A stretch of DNA of 64,000 nt from Podospora pseudoanserina (Eukaryota > Ascomycota > Sordariomycetes > Sordariales > Podosporaceae): contig NC_085920.1 of assembly GCF_035222485.1 (NCBI RefSeq), forward strand, positions 1,674,001 through 1,738,000, in the 5' to 3' direction. Position numbers and translations under genes: made by a program. The notes under the pieces were generated by a model, which had not been told where the DNA came from, ran no database searches, and saw only the letters and a list, made by a program, of their open reading frames with translations. The number at the start of each line of letters is the position of its first letter. Position 1 is the first letter of the stretch. Positions 33,437 through 45,128 of the stretch are shown here, in pieces.

Positions 33437-34269
33437 CTGAGATAAGAGTATATATGTCCGCGGGGACAATGGGGTTTTCAATGGGGTTTCATCGGGTTTT
33501 TCAGTTAATAAATAATGTTCCTTACATAATGTCTACAAGTGATGTTGAGCTGTGCGTGCCGAGATAGTGGCGTTCGATTATTGATCCTGAAAGAAACCAA
33601 TGAAAACAACAGACAGGTTGAAGGCTGATGCTTGTTCAACTGTAGATAAGGGGGGGGGACTTAACGGTTGGCCCAGATGTGGTAGAAAAGATGAGCTTCC
33701 TTGGCGTGGTTGCCTCCGGGCGCTGCCATGTTTTGTGTGATTTTGTGATCGCGTCAAAGGACAGCTTTCAAGAGCTGTAAAGGGGGTGGATGTTTCTCAT
33801 CCAATGGAACACAAAGAAGAACGCGATTGCTAACCAAGCAAGAAGCTTAGACGCCACGAGAAAGGTTTAATGCAGTGTGCCTGATGGGGGCGTCATCTCT
33901 TGGTTCGAACTACACAATCAGTCAGGACCTTTCATAGTTTTTACTGGTGGAACTGACTTATACAAACGAGAGCGCCACGCTTACCTCATTTTCCATATTG
34001 CTTACCTGCTGCTCCAGCCTCACCGACGTCATTTGACACTGGGTCCAATCGGCAGGAATTCAAGCCATTTGTACTTTGTAATACCAATCAGCCGAGAGTC
34101 TAGTAGATTCATTGGGTCCGTAGGCGGACAACAAGGGGTTGCGTGGTCACACCGCCATACTATCTCGCAGAGGTATTAGTTCTCGCCTTTGTCCATGTCC
34201 AAGTCGAATATCCCAGAGTCTTTTTGGACCATCATCTTGAAAGTCTCAGGCGCTAGAGACTGACTCACC
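33437..34269. other. Spacer
   Basis: No gene is seen between the chitin deacetylase and the WSC protein. It contains a G run near 33651-33658. Confidence 0.45.
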
Positions 34270-35508
34270 ATGACATATGTAAGTTTGACTTCCACGTCGT
34301 TGCTCCCATCTATAATAAGACCGAGGTTACTGACGTAGGCCAGCAATCCAGTGCCCACTTGCCAATACCCAACCGCGAGCGCAACGAAGGCGGCGAGCTA
34401 GAGGTTGTGCCATCTCATTGGTATCCTCAAAGACCCATATCCGCTGTACCATATTCCTGGCGTCGAGAGTGGCAGCCACAGGAACAATGGCAAGGATACG
34501 GCGAAACGGAAGACGACAAGCCCAGCGAATACTCTCAGAGTCGGTACGACCGGAGTGGGAGTGTTTACGAGCCAAAAAAGCAAGCAGCTCGGCACATGCC
34601 AAGACGAAAGATTTGCGGCCTGAACCTTTCGATATTCTTGCTTTCATGTGCTGTGGCCTTGTTGTTTGTGGGCGTTGCTGTTGCTGCGGCATTGTTGGGG
34701 TCCAAAGTTGCCAAGCTTGAAGCCACAATGCCACCAGAAACAACACAACAAGCACGATCTGATGTTGAGTCAAACAAGAATGATGTGACGGGGGGGGTTG
34801 GCTCAAATGACACCCGTGTGGATGACTTTTTGACGACAAATACCATCTCTGATGGCGAAGAAAGGGGCCACTCCATCACAGGCAGAAGCGTCAATGCCTC
34901 CGTCCAAAAGACGACTGCCAGTACAGCCAAAAGTACGACGGTCAGTGTCAGCACCCGCACGACTGAAAGCACGAGTCAAGACGCAACCAAAGCGACCGAG
35001 GCCGGAACTAGTGTTCTTGTCAGCGAAACTCGATCCGCCCAGGCGAGTACGGTGCCGTCCACGGCAGGAGAAGTGATCAAGGCTCAGCAAACACCATCGA
35101 GAACCATAAGCGCTGTCATCGCGACTGAAACCACCATGATGAAGAAGCGAATTGCTGGATGGAGCTATGTCGGGTGCTTTGAAGATTCCGGGGACCGCAT
35201 TTTGATGGGTGATTTCAAGCAACGGAACGATATGACAAATAGCCTCTGCGCCAACATCTGTACCGACCAGAGATACAAGTATTTTGGAACAGAATTCCAC
35301 CACCGTATGTTTCAACCTCCTTGAGTCCCTGATGAACTCGAGCATTCTGGCTAACAAGGCAATAGAATGCATGTGTGGTGAATTAGTTTCCAGAATGATA
35401 CCAGCAGACGACTGGCGATGTGATAGGGAATGCGGGGGAAATCCTGTTGATGAGGTGTTTGAGCCGTGCGGTGGTGAATGGTTCACAAGTTTGTGGGAAA
35501 GACAATGA
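34270..35508 (+). CDS. WSC-domain type II membrane protein
   Basis: The proposed model is join(34270..34278, 34344..35304, 35366..35508), 370 residues. The long exon has no suitable upstream ATG, since its open frame begins at a TTG. A 9-nt first exon (MTY) spliced over a 65-nt GTAAGT...CCAG intron supplies one in frame, so the start is provisional. The hydrophilic N-terminal tail has Trp/Gln-rich words. One helix follows (about residues 97-121, LSIFLLSCAVALLFVGVAVA), then a Ser/Thr-rich stalk. The C-terminal WSC domain (about 275-360) has eight Cys: CFEDSG, CANIC, then QCMCGEL after the second intron, and CDREC-x-GN with CGG near the end. WSC domains bind glucans or wall glycans. With the domain at the C-terminus outside a type II anchor, this differs from classic Wsc1 sensors. 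Confidence 0.8.
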
Positions 35509-36124
35509 CCTGGATGGGTGATGCTGGGTTCAGATTGAGCGGTCAAGAGCTGATGCTTTCGGTAAGGTTGTAAGGAAAATAAACTTTAACGCCACTTGTT
35601 TCAAAATTTCAATAAGTATTAAAGCACGGTCCTCCATACTGCAGTTCTTGTGGTTGCCCTTTAGTGTGACCATGCAGCTCCTTCCCAATCATACAGGTAA
35701 CAACAATGCTATGGCATTGAGCCCTATCCAGTGGATCAGAAAAGCAGATCAAACAGCTTTGTTCTCCTATCCACACAAGGCCTCCCAAGTGATAACGATA
35801 CAATCCAGGCTCAAGAAACACCCATCCAAGCCAAAGAATTCTTGATTAAAAACTAGAGAGCTTTCTAACTTTGGTTTGGAATCGCCCCATGAAAAGACGC
35901 CCGCAAAATTATTGCTCGCTTTTGCCATTTCAGTCATGTTGTCATTATTCGTTCTGTGGTTCCTCTTCCCTTGCTCCTTCTTCATTCGCACCCCGCTTTC
36001 TCTCTCTCAGCAAACAGACCAGTCTGTCAGCCACAGACAAGATAATTGTCTTCTACTTGCCCCAAAGTCCAATCTGTAGAGCGCACCCAGCACACTCAGC
36101 ACCCCACCCCCTTCATCTGATGTC
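35509..36124. other. Convergent spacer
   Basis: This separates the 3' ends of the WSC and bZIP genes. Frames here are short and featureless. Confidence 0.45.
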
Positions 36125-37738
36125 CTAATTCTCCTCAGTATCAACCACCCCATAGTAGTCCCCACCCTTGAAATCCTCACTGTTTCCAGTTATCGGCGAC
36201 GTCATCGTCGGCGTCTTCATTGCCGTCGTCGTCGTTATTATCCTCCCAGGTGGTACTGAGCCCCCAGGACTTATACTCTCCCCACTACTCCCACCACTCA
36301 CACTACTCCCCCCATAATCAAGCCCCCCTTGACCACCCCCCATCATCCCAACCTCCATTATCCTTCCCGTCGTCGGTGGTGGGCCTCCACTCAATCCAGA
36401 ATAAACCTGCCGCGCCGCATGAGCCAAATAAGCCTGGATCAACGGACAGTCACAATCCGCGTGCTTCAACACCTCATTCTTCAAGTTATACACCTCCTCC
36501 CTCAATTGTCCCACGCTGGTCAACAAGCTCTTTCTCCGACTGCTAATCTCTTGCTCTTCTGCCTCTAGCCGGGAGGCGGCGGCCTGGGTCTTGACTCTGT
36601 ACCGGATCGCGGCTTGTCGATTGCGGGAGCGGAGGTTGGTCCCTTCGGCGGTGCTGTTGTTGTTGTTGTCGTTGGCTCCAGAGACGGAGTTTCGTGGTCG
36701 TTTTTTGGGTTGTTGTTGTTCTTGTTGTTGTTTTGTACCATCGTCGCCAGTTTCGGTGGGGTGGGAGACGCCAGTTGGTGTTTGTTTGTCGGAGTAGGAA
36801 GATGAGAATGCTAGGCTTCCAGCGGTTGTGAGTATTGTGGCCGGGGAGAGGATGCTGCTGGGGGCACTGGTGGAACTTAGGGTTAAGAGCTGGCCTGGGG
36901 GAAAGTTCACGTCGTGTTTAGGTGGGCGGCCTCGCCGGCGTTTCGGGGGCACAACGAGTGTAAAATCCTGTCTGCGAGTCAAGCTTGTGGAGTGGGCGGC
37001 GGGTGTTATTATTACTGCTACTGGTGATGGGTGCGTCTCCGGTATTGGGGCTCCTGTGTTGTCATAGTTGTGGTCGATTGTGAGCCCGTGGTTGGACTGC
37101 TGTGCGTTGGGTACCAATCCGTGTTGATGTTGAAGACAGTAAGGTGCCGGCGGGGGGACTGAGTTCAGATTCAATTGAGGTTGACCGACGGGTCCAGTCA
37201 AAGAGTACGCCGACTCATTTTGGGCGTGAAGGTAAGAAGCGTCAAACGTATTTTGGCGTTTTACAGGGTCGGCGGCATTGGAATAATCAGAAAAGAAGCT
37301 CGGTGGGTTATCGGAGGAATGCTGTGCTGTTGGGTAAACGACGCTGCTTTGAGAGGCATGCGGAGGAAGCCAAAAAGGCGGCGCAGCTGGGTGAGAAGAG
37401 CGCTGTTCCTGGTCTAACTCTATCTTTGTGTTGAAGACATGGGAGAGTTCAGACGTTGACCAATTTAGCGGTCCGTGGTTCTGGTAGAGCGCGACGGGAG
37501 CGTTATCCAGCCCATCGAAGGTGACGGGAGCGTAATCCAATCCATTGAAGGTGTCGCTACGGGCGGATGGCCAGTTATCGCAGTGTTGTCCATCATAGCC
37601 TATGCCACTTTGTGGGACTCCGCTCGTGGGAAAGGCGGGTGCTGTGGATGAGAAGTCGTCGCCCTGAGAAGCGCCGGCGGATACGGAAAAGACTGAGGGT
37701 GTCCCCGACGCATTGAGGCCCTCTTGGCCGTCGTTCAT
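36125..37738 (-). CDS. bZIP transcription factor, Atf/CREB-like
   Basis: The model from ATG 37738 gives 537 residues. Coding-like text (PIYTTPPLTPSP) continues upstream with no ATG, so a 5' exon is probably missing. The basic region reads NLRSRNRQAAIRYRVKTQAA (about residues 370-390), with N-x2-AA-x2-YR in the DNA-contact positions. A leucine-zipper heptad region and then LKNEVLKHADCDCPLIQAYL follow. The HADC-x-CP-x-I ending is typical of fungal Atf1/Atf21-like factors. An AT-hook-like KRRRGRPPKH lies upstream in the chain. The rest is low-complexity Pro/Ser/Gln/Asn. Such factors bind CRE-like TGACGT sites and act in stress and development. The usual Atf1 N-terminal stress-kinase region is not evident. 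Confidence 0.82.
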   Translation of the reverse strand: MNDGQEGLNASGTPSVFSVSAGASQGDDFSSTAPAFPTSGVPQSGIGYDGQHCDNWPSARSDTFNGLDYAPVTFDGLDNAPVALYQNHGPLNWSTSELSHVFNTKIELDQEQRSSHPAAPPFWLPPHASQSSVVYPTAQHSSDNPPSFFSDYSNAADPVKRQNTFDASYLHAQNESAYSLTGPVGQPQLNLNSVPPPAPYCLQHQHGLVPNAQQSNHGLTIDHNYDNTGAPIPETHPSPVAVIITPAAHSTSLTRRQDFTLVVPPKRRRGRPPKHDVNFPPGQLLTLSSTSAPSSILSPATILTTAGSLAFSSSYSDKQTPTGVSHPTETGDDGTKQQQEQQQPKKRPRNSVSGANDNNNNSTAEGTNLRSRNRQAAIRYRVKTQAAASRLEAEEQEISSRRKSLLTSVGQLREEVYNLKNEVLKHADCDCPLIQAYLAHAARQVYSGLSGGPPPTTGRIMEVGMMGGGQGGLDYGGSSVSGGSSGESISPGGSVPPGRIITTTTAMKTPTMTSPITGNSEDFKGGDYYGVVDTEEN

Positions 37739-40681
37739 TGGACTTGGGGTCAATGGAGGTGTGGTATATATTGGGTGGCAGCCTGAACTCGCCACTTTGG
37801 TTTGGCCAGGTTGCTCCGGGCATCGGTTTCGAGTTGCCAGGCCAGCACCTAACAGCTCGACTTGAATGCCGAGTCAGCGAGCGCTTTGAAGCGGACGAGA
37901 AGTGGTATACCGCGCGAGTGCGCGCCTGGTCAAGGCCCTAGGATCAACAAGTCGTGGGCCAAGGAACGGAGCCGAACTGAATTTCTTGGATGAGACTGGA
38001 ACCAGAGAGGGGTGCATAGGTAGACAAGCAATGACAAGCGGTTGATGACAAGTCTCGGCGGCACCACTTGCCCCAGCAAGTGGAGAGGAGTTTGGGGCTA
38101 TCACGGACTGGACATGGCTGGACTCCCATACATATGAGTGCCGTGCTATCAGCCGACTAGATACCATTCCTGGTAGTTGTGGCATTGCATAAGTCATGAC
38201 ATTTCTCAAGCACTATTGAGATGGACTCTACATATTGCCGCCATGCCGGGTGCAAATTTTCGAAGGCGAGGCTCGTCATCATAAGCCCCCCTGTGGCTTG
38301 ACCGATTTCAGATAAAGGGGTTGCATTGGTCAGTCCAAGATGACACTACAGACCTTGTCTTCTCTGTGTCGTGTGGCTGCGAGGGTGAGAACAGCCAACC
38401 AGCTCTCACGGCAGGGACGGGCTGACCAATGGGAGGTTCTGGAAGCTCTTCCTCCAATGGATTGAAGGGGTGCCCTGGGCGGTCCACCAATTGATGTTCA
38501 CCCCAGCACGCCCAGCAATGCACACTTTTGAACTGCAGTAGGGGTCTCTGTCGGTCCGTTGGTGGACAAGAACTCTCACTCACCACAAGATGATACCAAT
38601 TCCAGGTTTACTAGGTACATGAATACAATGTGGCACCTCCGAGAAGAATCTGGGAGGTTCTCACCCATTTATATCGACTTATTTTGTAAGAGTCGGATAC
38701 GCAGCTAGCAAGATCGCAACGGCGATTTGCTTGGGAATGACACGGACAGCACAGATCATCCCGCGTGCTTTAACTTTAAATGCAATGGCTCGTTACATGA
38801 GTCAGCAGGCATTGGCAGTGCTTCCTTGGCGGGCGCTGTCGTCGTCCGGAGCATTTCCTCCAACGTGGAGCCAGAGGCGAGCGCTCGATACTGTTTTGTC
38901 ATGTGAAGCTCAATTCGATACCGGTACTCAAATGTTTTTCCTACTTTGCCAGTGTGAAAACATTGTACGTTTCGCCAAGCAACTGTGGCCAGGGAGAGAT
39001 CACCTCAAAGGCGGGGTTGATGCAGACAAGGGGAGAAGATCCCTCGGGCCATACATCTGACAGAATCTTTTTTTTTCACTCTAAGCTCTAGGCTCATGTA
39101 CATACGTTGTTTCCTTCCATACCAGACGTATTGGCCTTGGACACGTCTTTGTATTCTCCTTTGGTACCGTGGTATCCAAGCCCTTAATAACCATGAATTA
39201 ACACGTTGTGGTTGAAGAAAAAGTGCCTCTTATCTGTTGCCCGTCGAGATTGAGCTCTGTACATCGAGCCCACGGAGATATCCGGCCCCTACATGCAACG
39301 ACTCAAAAGATAGCAGGTTATTTCAGGGGTTTGGACCCTTATTTATGGCCGATCAGGAAATTAACCCCGATCAGCCAATTGGAAACCTCGCCCATCGTCC
39401 GATGAGGTGGACATTCTGCTGGGCCGATAGATGGAGGGAGCCAGTCTCGAGCCAGTGAAGCAAAACAGTCGATGAAGAGACAAGTCATTTGATTACTCAG
39501 CACCCCCTCGCTGGGAATGCAACCTGCCCAATTTCTATGCTACAACAAAGCCGCAAATGACGCCATCAGTGGCATTCCTGGATCAGGAAATTCAACACCT
39601 CACGGCAGGGCCTTGAACCCTGAGCCTTGACCACACTCTGGGTCATTTTCTGCTCCATCATGACATTCCATATCTAGGCACCTCGGCAGTCTTTATGTGC
39701 CTCAATCTTGGAGTTAACAGAAGGCGCAGTTGCTGCTGGCTTCGTGAGCTGAACCATACTTCACAAGCTGGTGGTCTTGTCTGTGCTAGAGCTTGGCCTT
39801 TCTTGACAGCTGCAGCGACCCTTGTTCTTGGATTGAGATTGTGCCGACTGGTCGTGGATCGGAGTTGGGGTTCTAGAGCTTGTTAGGTATCGAGGTCTTG
39901 GACGCCGTGCCAACTCCATCACCCTCTCCTACAACTGCGGCATGTGTTGACTAGGTATACCGTCTTCCAACAATGTTTATGATTAGGGGAAGTTGAGACG
40001 TGAGTGATGCCATGAAGGACGGGGTGGTGCGGGCGGATAACCTCGAACGGTCCGTAAGCCAGCCACAGATGCCACCAACGTGTTACACCTGCCTCTTCAC
40101 CGTTCCAGACCCAGATTCTCTCTAAGCTGGCATCAGAACCTATCTCTTGAACCTAGAAATAAGCGTGAACTGTGTATTCTGAGGCCGGATTTGAACACAA
40201 TTCATTTAAAAGTAAAACCGTACGTTGTATTCCAAGGGTCGGTCTTTACTTGTGAAGGCTTGTTGGGATAATTTTTTTAATCGGCGTGCCTTATTCCATA
40301 CTAACGTAGAGTCAGAGTAAGAAGTTCCGAGTATGGATACGGACAAGCAAGAGTCGATGTTGGGTTATATAAAGTCGACAAGTTGGACCAGAGGAATAGT
40401 ATCACCCTAACCGTGCGGTAGATTGAACAGTCCCACTTGTCGTTACTCGGCGCCTTGCCTGGTCAATCATAACCTCTTTTGGGTTCTTCGTTTTATTTTG
40501 TGCCACTGCAAGTTACACAATCTCGGACTCGACCTCGGGTACGTGCCTTCCTTCTGTTGCATAGCCAGAATGCCAAGTACCTTCCTCGGACTTCAGGTTT
40601 TCTGTTTTCCGTTCCTGATCATCTTTTCCCCGCGTTGGTTTCCACCTTAAACCAAAACCAGACTCGATACCGCCGGCCGCT
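37739..40681. other. 2.9-kb gene-poor region
   Basis: This holds the promoter and possibly a missing 5' exon of the bZIP gene at its left end. No other gene is supported; frames are short, overlap on both strands and carry no domain. A T-rich run is at about 39067-39076. Confidence 0.5.
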
Positions 40682-41806
40682 ATGATGTTTGCTATTATTG
40701 CCGTATTATTATTGCTCCTTTCTTTCTCCACCGCCGACAACCCCATCACCATCAAATCCTTCTCACTTTTTCTTCAGCAACGCCAATGCGTCCAACTTTG
40801 TCTTTGGCAACCAGTTACGAGCTCGAGAGATGTGGCAGTCGGTATCGGGTGCGCCGAACCATGGGTTAACGAATGCTTCTGCCAGAGGGAGCTGGCCGGC
40901 AAGGCCTCCACGTTCATCTCCAACTGCGTAGCCAGTCGATGCGGGAGTCCACAGGAGATTGCTCCCTCGAGCGGGCCTGTTGCTAGTGGTTTGAGTGTTT
41001 ACAACTCCTACTGCCAGGAAAACGGGCTGCCTATACCAACCGTCGCGTCGATCTGGAGCTTTGATGCGTACAGTGCCCTGCCGCAGTGCGGCCGCCTGTG
41101 CTTCTGGCGTGCAAATAGGGACACTTATGATTTAATGCCACAAATGGGGTGTGGGGAACCTTGGGACAATGGGTGTTTGTGTGATAGGGAGAACAACGAA
41201 GAGAGAATAACAAGGGGGAAAGCTTTCATGACCGAGTGTATAGCTAGCCGGTGCGGGACAAGCCAAGATGGAATCTTGACTGAGGCATTGAGGGCATGGG
41301 GGGATTATTGTGGGAGTGCTGGGTTGTCGTTGGTGGCCATCACTGAGGGAGCCACCGTTGATTCATCAGTGACAACCATAAGCATCGCTGTAGGACCCTC
41401 CCAGACAGACATCCAAACCGGAGAACCTGAAACAGGTAGGTTACCTTATCTGGTCCTGGCACTGTCGGTGAGATTATCAAAGCGATGGCTAACCTTTTGT
41501 TTGCTCATAGGCCAAATCTCTACTGGAGCGATTGTTGGAATAGTTGTGGGGGGTGTTGCAACTGTCGCTGCTGTTGTGATCGCTGCGGCGCTGATCATGT
41601 ACAGAAAACGGCAGAACAAGGCAAACACAGACAGATACGGCGCAGTAGAAAACCTGTCACCTCCGCAGAATGACAACAATCAAGTTGGGGGGGCGAGAAT
41701 AATGCACGAAAAACCGGCCGAGCCAGAGGTTGCAGAGGTCGCGGGCGCAAGACATGAACTATGGAATCGAGATGTGCACCGGCGCACCTTGGAGCTACCG
41801 GCATAA
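40682..41806 (+). CDS. Single-pass membrane protein with two CFEM-like Cys domains
   Basis: The model is join(40682..41435, 41511..41806), 349 residues. The signal peptide is about residues 1-19. Two related eight-Cys units follow (about 36-112 and 134-212). Each has C-x3-C, then GC-(A/G)-EPW-x-N-x-C-x-C, then C-(I/V)-ASRCG and a final YC. The spacing fits CFEM-like modules, which in characterised proteins bind heme or face the cell surface. A Ser/Thr-rich link leads to one helix (about 256-279, GAIVGIVVGGVATVAAVVIA) and a charged tail. The intron (75 nt, GTAGGT donor, GCTAAC branch, CATAG acceptor) is a multiple of three and has no stop. Retention would add 25 mostly hydrophobic residues before the helix. 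The internal duplication is clear, but the formal CFEM assignment is moderate. Confidence 0.75.
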   Translation: MMFAIIAVLLLLLSFSTADNPITIKSFSLFLQQRQCVQLCLWQPVTSSRDVAVGIGCAEPWVNECFCQRELAGKASTFISNCVASRCGSPQEIAPSSGPVASGLSVYNSYCQENGLPIPTVASIWSFDAYSALPQCGRLCFWRANRDTYDLMPQMGCGEPWDNGCLCDRENNEERITRGKAFMTECIASRCGTSQDGILTEALRAWGDYCGSAGLSLVAITEGATVDSSVTTISIAVGPSQTDIQTGEPETGRLPYLVLALSVRLSKRWLTFCLLIGQISTGAIVGIVVGGVATVAAVVIAAALIMYRKRQNKANTDRYGAVENLSPPQNDNNQVGGARIMHEKPAEPEVAEVAGARHELWNRDVHRRTLELPA

Positions 41807-42485
41807 TACTTCTGGGAGCGTTGTTTAACACAAATATCATGAACTTGTGTGGAGTTGGATGCTTGGGAATTGGGCATAAAGGATGTGGTCGAAGTTGCTA
41901 GCTTTGAGAGGCGAGTCGCACCTTATTATCACCAGACTACCCTCCCTACCTTACCTTCATAATAGGCTTTTTTGAGCCGGTCACGTCACCTCCATCAGAT
42001 CATTTTAGGCCTACAACGCATGTTAAATTTCCTATCTCATCTAATATTCTACTGTTGGTTCGTTTGGTGTGGTTGCGAGTCATGTAGGTATCTGGGCGAC
42101 CATTTCCGGTTCGATGTACTTTAGAGGTCATATTAAAGATTAACCAGATCGACAATAGGTGGTAGCTCTCCCGCCATTCAAGCTTTCAAATGCGGGTAAT
42201 ATCTGTCGTCATTTCTATAGTTGCCGCAACCTTCTCCGCTCACAACAACTCAAACTACGTGCCGCTCCAATCGGGTCGGCTTCCTATATTATGGCTTTGG
42301 GTCAACGAGTGGTACCGGCGTGTATTATCGACCACACGGAATCCATCTTCGTATCTCTGCCATTTCATTCACATTTTCCACATCCAGACCGTCAAACCTG
42401 GCGTCTACATAAGACTTCAATCATCAGGTCTCATGCATTACCCCTTTTGTTGTCCTGGACACAAGTGTCGACGTGAAAGCCAATC
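41807..42485. other. Spacer and GH3 promoter
   Basis: No gene is visible. Frames between 42159 and 42489 overlap one another without recognisable content. Confidence 0.45.
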
Positions 42486-44957
42486 ATGAAACTCAATAAG
42501 CCATTCCTGGCCATTTATTTGGCTTTCAACTTGGCCGAGGCTTCGAAAACTCCGGATTGCATCAATGGTCCGCTGGCAAAGACCTTGGCATGTGATACAA
42601 CGGCGTCACCTCCTGTGCGAGCAGCTGCTCTTGTGCAGGCTTTAAATATCACGGAAAAGCTTGTGAATCTAGTGGAGTATGTCAAGTCAAGAGAAGCTCC
42701 TTTAGGGATTTCAATTCAGCTAATCACTCCTCATAGCATGAGCCTCGGTGCAGAAAGGATTGGCCTTCCAGCTTATGCTTGGTGGAACGAAGCTCTTCAT
42801 GGTGTTGCCGCGTCGCCTGGGGTCTCATTCAATCAGGCCGGACAAGAATTCTCACACGCTACTTCATTTGCGAATACTATTACGCTAGCAGCCGCTTTTG
42901 ACAATGACCTGGTTTACGAGGTGGCGGATACCATCAGCACTGAAGCGCGAGCGTTCAGCAATGCCGAGCTCGCTGGACTGGACTACTGGACGCCTAACAT
43001 CAACCCGTACAAAGATCCGAGATGGGGGAGGGGCCATGAGGTTTGTTACCTTAGCCTTCTTTTCCGTGCCGTGCAGTTGCTGAGAACTCAAAAGACACCC
43101 GGAGAAGATCCGGTACACATCAAAGGCTACGTTCAAGCACTTCTCGAGGGTCTAGAAGGGAGAGACAAGATCAGAAAGGTGATTGCCACTTGTAAACACT
43201 TTGCAGCCTATGATTTGGAGAGATGGCAAGGGGCTCTTAGATACAGGTTCAATGCTGTTGTGACCTCGCAGGATCTTTCGGAGTACTACCTCCAACCGTT
43301 TCAACAATGCGCTCGAGACAGCAAGGTCGGGTCTTTCATGTGCTCATATAATGCGCTCAACGGAACACCGGCATGTGCAAGCACGTATTTGATGGACGAC
43401 ATCCTTCGAAAACACTGGAATTGGACCGAGCACAACAACTATATTACGAGCGACTGTAATGCTATTCAGGTATAAACTTGCCGGAGTTGTGGTTTCTAAT
43501 TTATGCCTCTGACATGTTGACAGGACTTCCTCCCCAACTTTCACAACTTCAGCCAAACTCCAGCTCAAGCCGCCGCCGATGCTTATAACGCCGGTACAGA
43601 CACCGTCTGTGAGGTGCCTGGATACCCCCCACTCACAGATGTAATCGGAGCATACAATCAGTCTCTGCTGTCAGAGGAAATTATCGACCGAGCACTTCGC
43701 AGATTATACGAAGGCCTCATCCGAGCTGGCTATCTCGACTCAGCCTCCTCACATCCATACACCAAAATCTCATGGTCCCAAGTAAACACCCCCAAAGCCC
43801 AAGCCCTGGCTCTCCAGTCCGCCACCGACGGGATAGTCCTTCTCAAAAACAACGGCCTCCTTCCCCTAGACCTCACCAACAAAACCATAGCCCTCATAGG
43901 CCACTGGGCCAATGCAACCCGCCAAATGCTAGGCGGCTACAGCGGTATCCCCCCTTACTACGCCAACCCAATCTATGCAGCCACCCAGCTCAACGTCACT
44001 TTTCATCACGCCCCAGGACCGGTGAACCAGTCATCTCCCTCCCCAAATGACACCTGGACCTCCCCCGCCCTCTCCGCGGCTTCCAAATCGGATATCATCC
44101 TCTACCTCGGCGGCACCGACCTCTCCATCGCAGCCGAAGACCGAGACAGAGACTCCATCGCCTGGCCATCCGCTCAACTTTCCTTGTTAACCTCCCTCGC
44201 CCAGATGGGAAAACCCACAATCGTAGCAAGACTAGGTGACCAAGTAGACGACACCCCCCTGCTCTCCAACCCAAACATCTCCTCCATACTATGGGTAGGC
44301 TACCCAGGCCAATCGGGCGGAACAGCCCTCTTCAACATCATCACTGGAGTCAGCTCCCCCGCCGCTCGACTGCCCGTCACAGTCTACCCAGAAACTTACA
44401 CCTCCCTCATCCCCCTGACAGCCATGTCCCTCCGCCCAACCTCCGCCCGCCCAGGCCGGACCTACAGGTGGTACCCCTCCCCCGTGCTCCCCTTCGGCCA
44501 CGGCCTCCACTACACAACCTTTACCGCCAAATTCGGCGTCTTTGAGTCCCTCACCATCAACATTGCCGAACTCGTTTCCAACTGTAACGAACGATACCTC
44601 GACCTCTGCCGGTTCCCGCAGGTGTCCGTCTGGGTGTCGAATACGGGAGAACTCAAATCTGACTATGTCGCCCTTGTTTTTGTCAGGGGTGAGTACGGAC
44701 CGGAGCCGTACCCGATCAAGACGCTGGTGGGGTACAAGCGGATAAGGGATATCGAGCCGGGGACTACGGGGGCGGCGCCGGTGGGGGTGGTGGTGGGGGA
44801 TTTGGCTAGGGTGGATTTGGGGGGGAATAGGGTTTTGTTTCCGGGGAGGTATGAGTTTCTGCTGGATGTGGAGGGGGGGAGGGATAGGGTTGTGATCGAG
44901 TTGGTTGGGGAGGAGGTGGTGTTGGAGAAGTTTCCTCAGCCGCCTGCGGCGGGTTGA
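42486..44957 (+). CDS. GH3 beta-xylosidase, secreted
   Basis: The model is join(42486..42676, 42737..43040, 43095..43469, 43524..44957), 767 residues. The signal peptide covers about residues 1-19. Splicing restores family text: LVDMSLGAERIGLPAY across intron 1, and WGRGHETPGEDP across intron 2. The nucleophile is Asp285 in ITSDCNAI. The likely acid/base is Glu495 in AAEDRDRDSIAWP, which occupies the place of the usual EAE-x-xDR-x-SIAWP. The C-terminus has the fibronectin III-like domain after LPFGHGLHYTTF. The enzyme releases xylose from xylo-oligosaccharides and pairs in function with the acetylxylan esterase 17 kb away. Introns 1 and 2 (60 and 54 nt) are multiples of three without stops. 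The Gly to Asn change in SDCNA (commonly SDCGA) is unusual. Confidence 0.92.
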
Positions 44958-45128
44958 GAAGATCAAGAGAGAGCAAGACGAATCGGTACAGATTGTGCTG
45001 ATTCAACCTACCTACTTATGTGTTTTGAGTCAACTATCTCTTGGGCCCAGCATGTCAACAACTCTCGCTTTTTATGTGTAGCTCTACCATCCTGGTAGCC
45101 TGACATATCTTCCAAGGTTCCCTGCTTC

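Noticed and set aside
39585-39625. tRNA-Leu(CAA)-like anticodon stem-loop on the minus strand
   Set aside because: A five-pair stem with a TTCAAGG loop is present next to an A-box-like stretch, but no matching acceptor stem, T-arm or B box follows. Likely chance.
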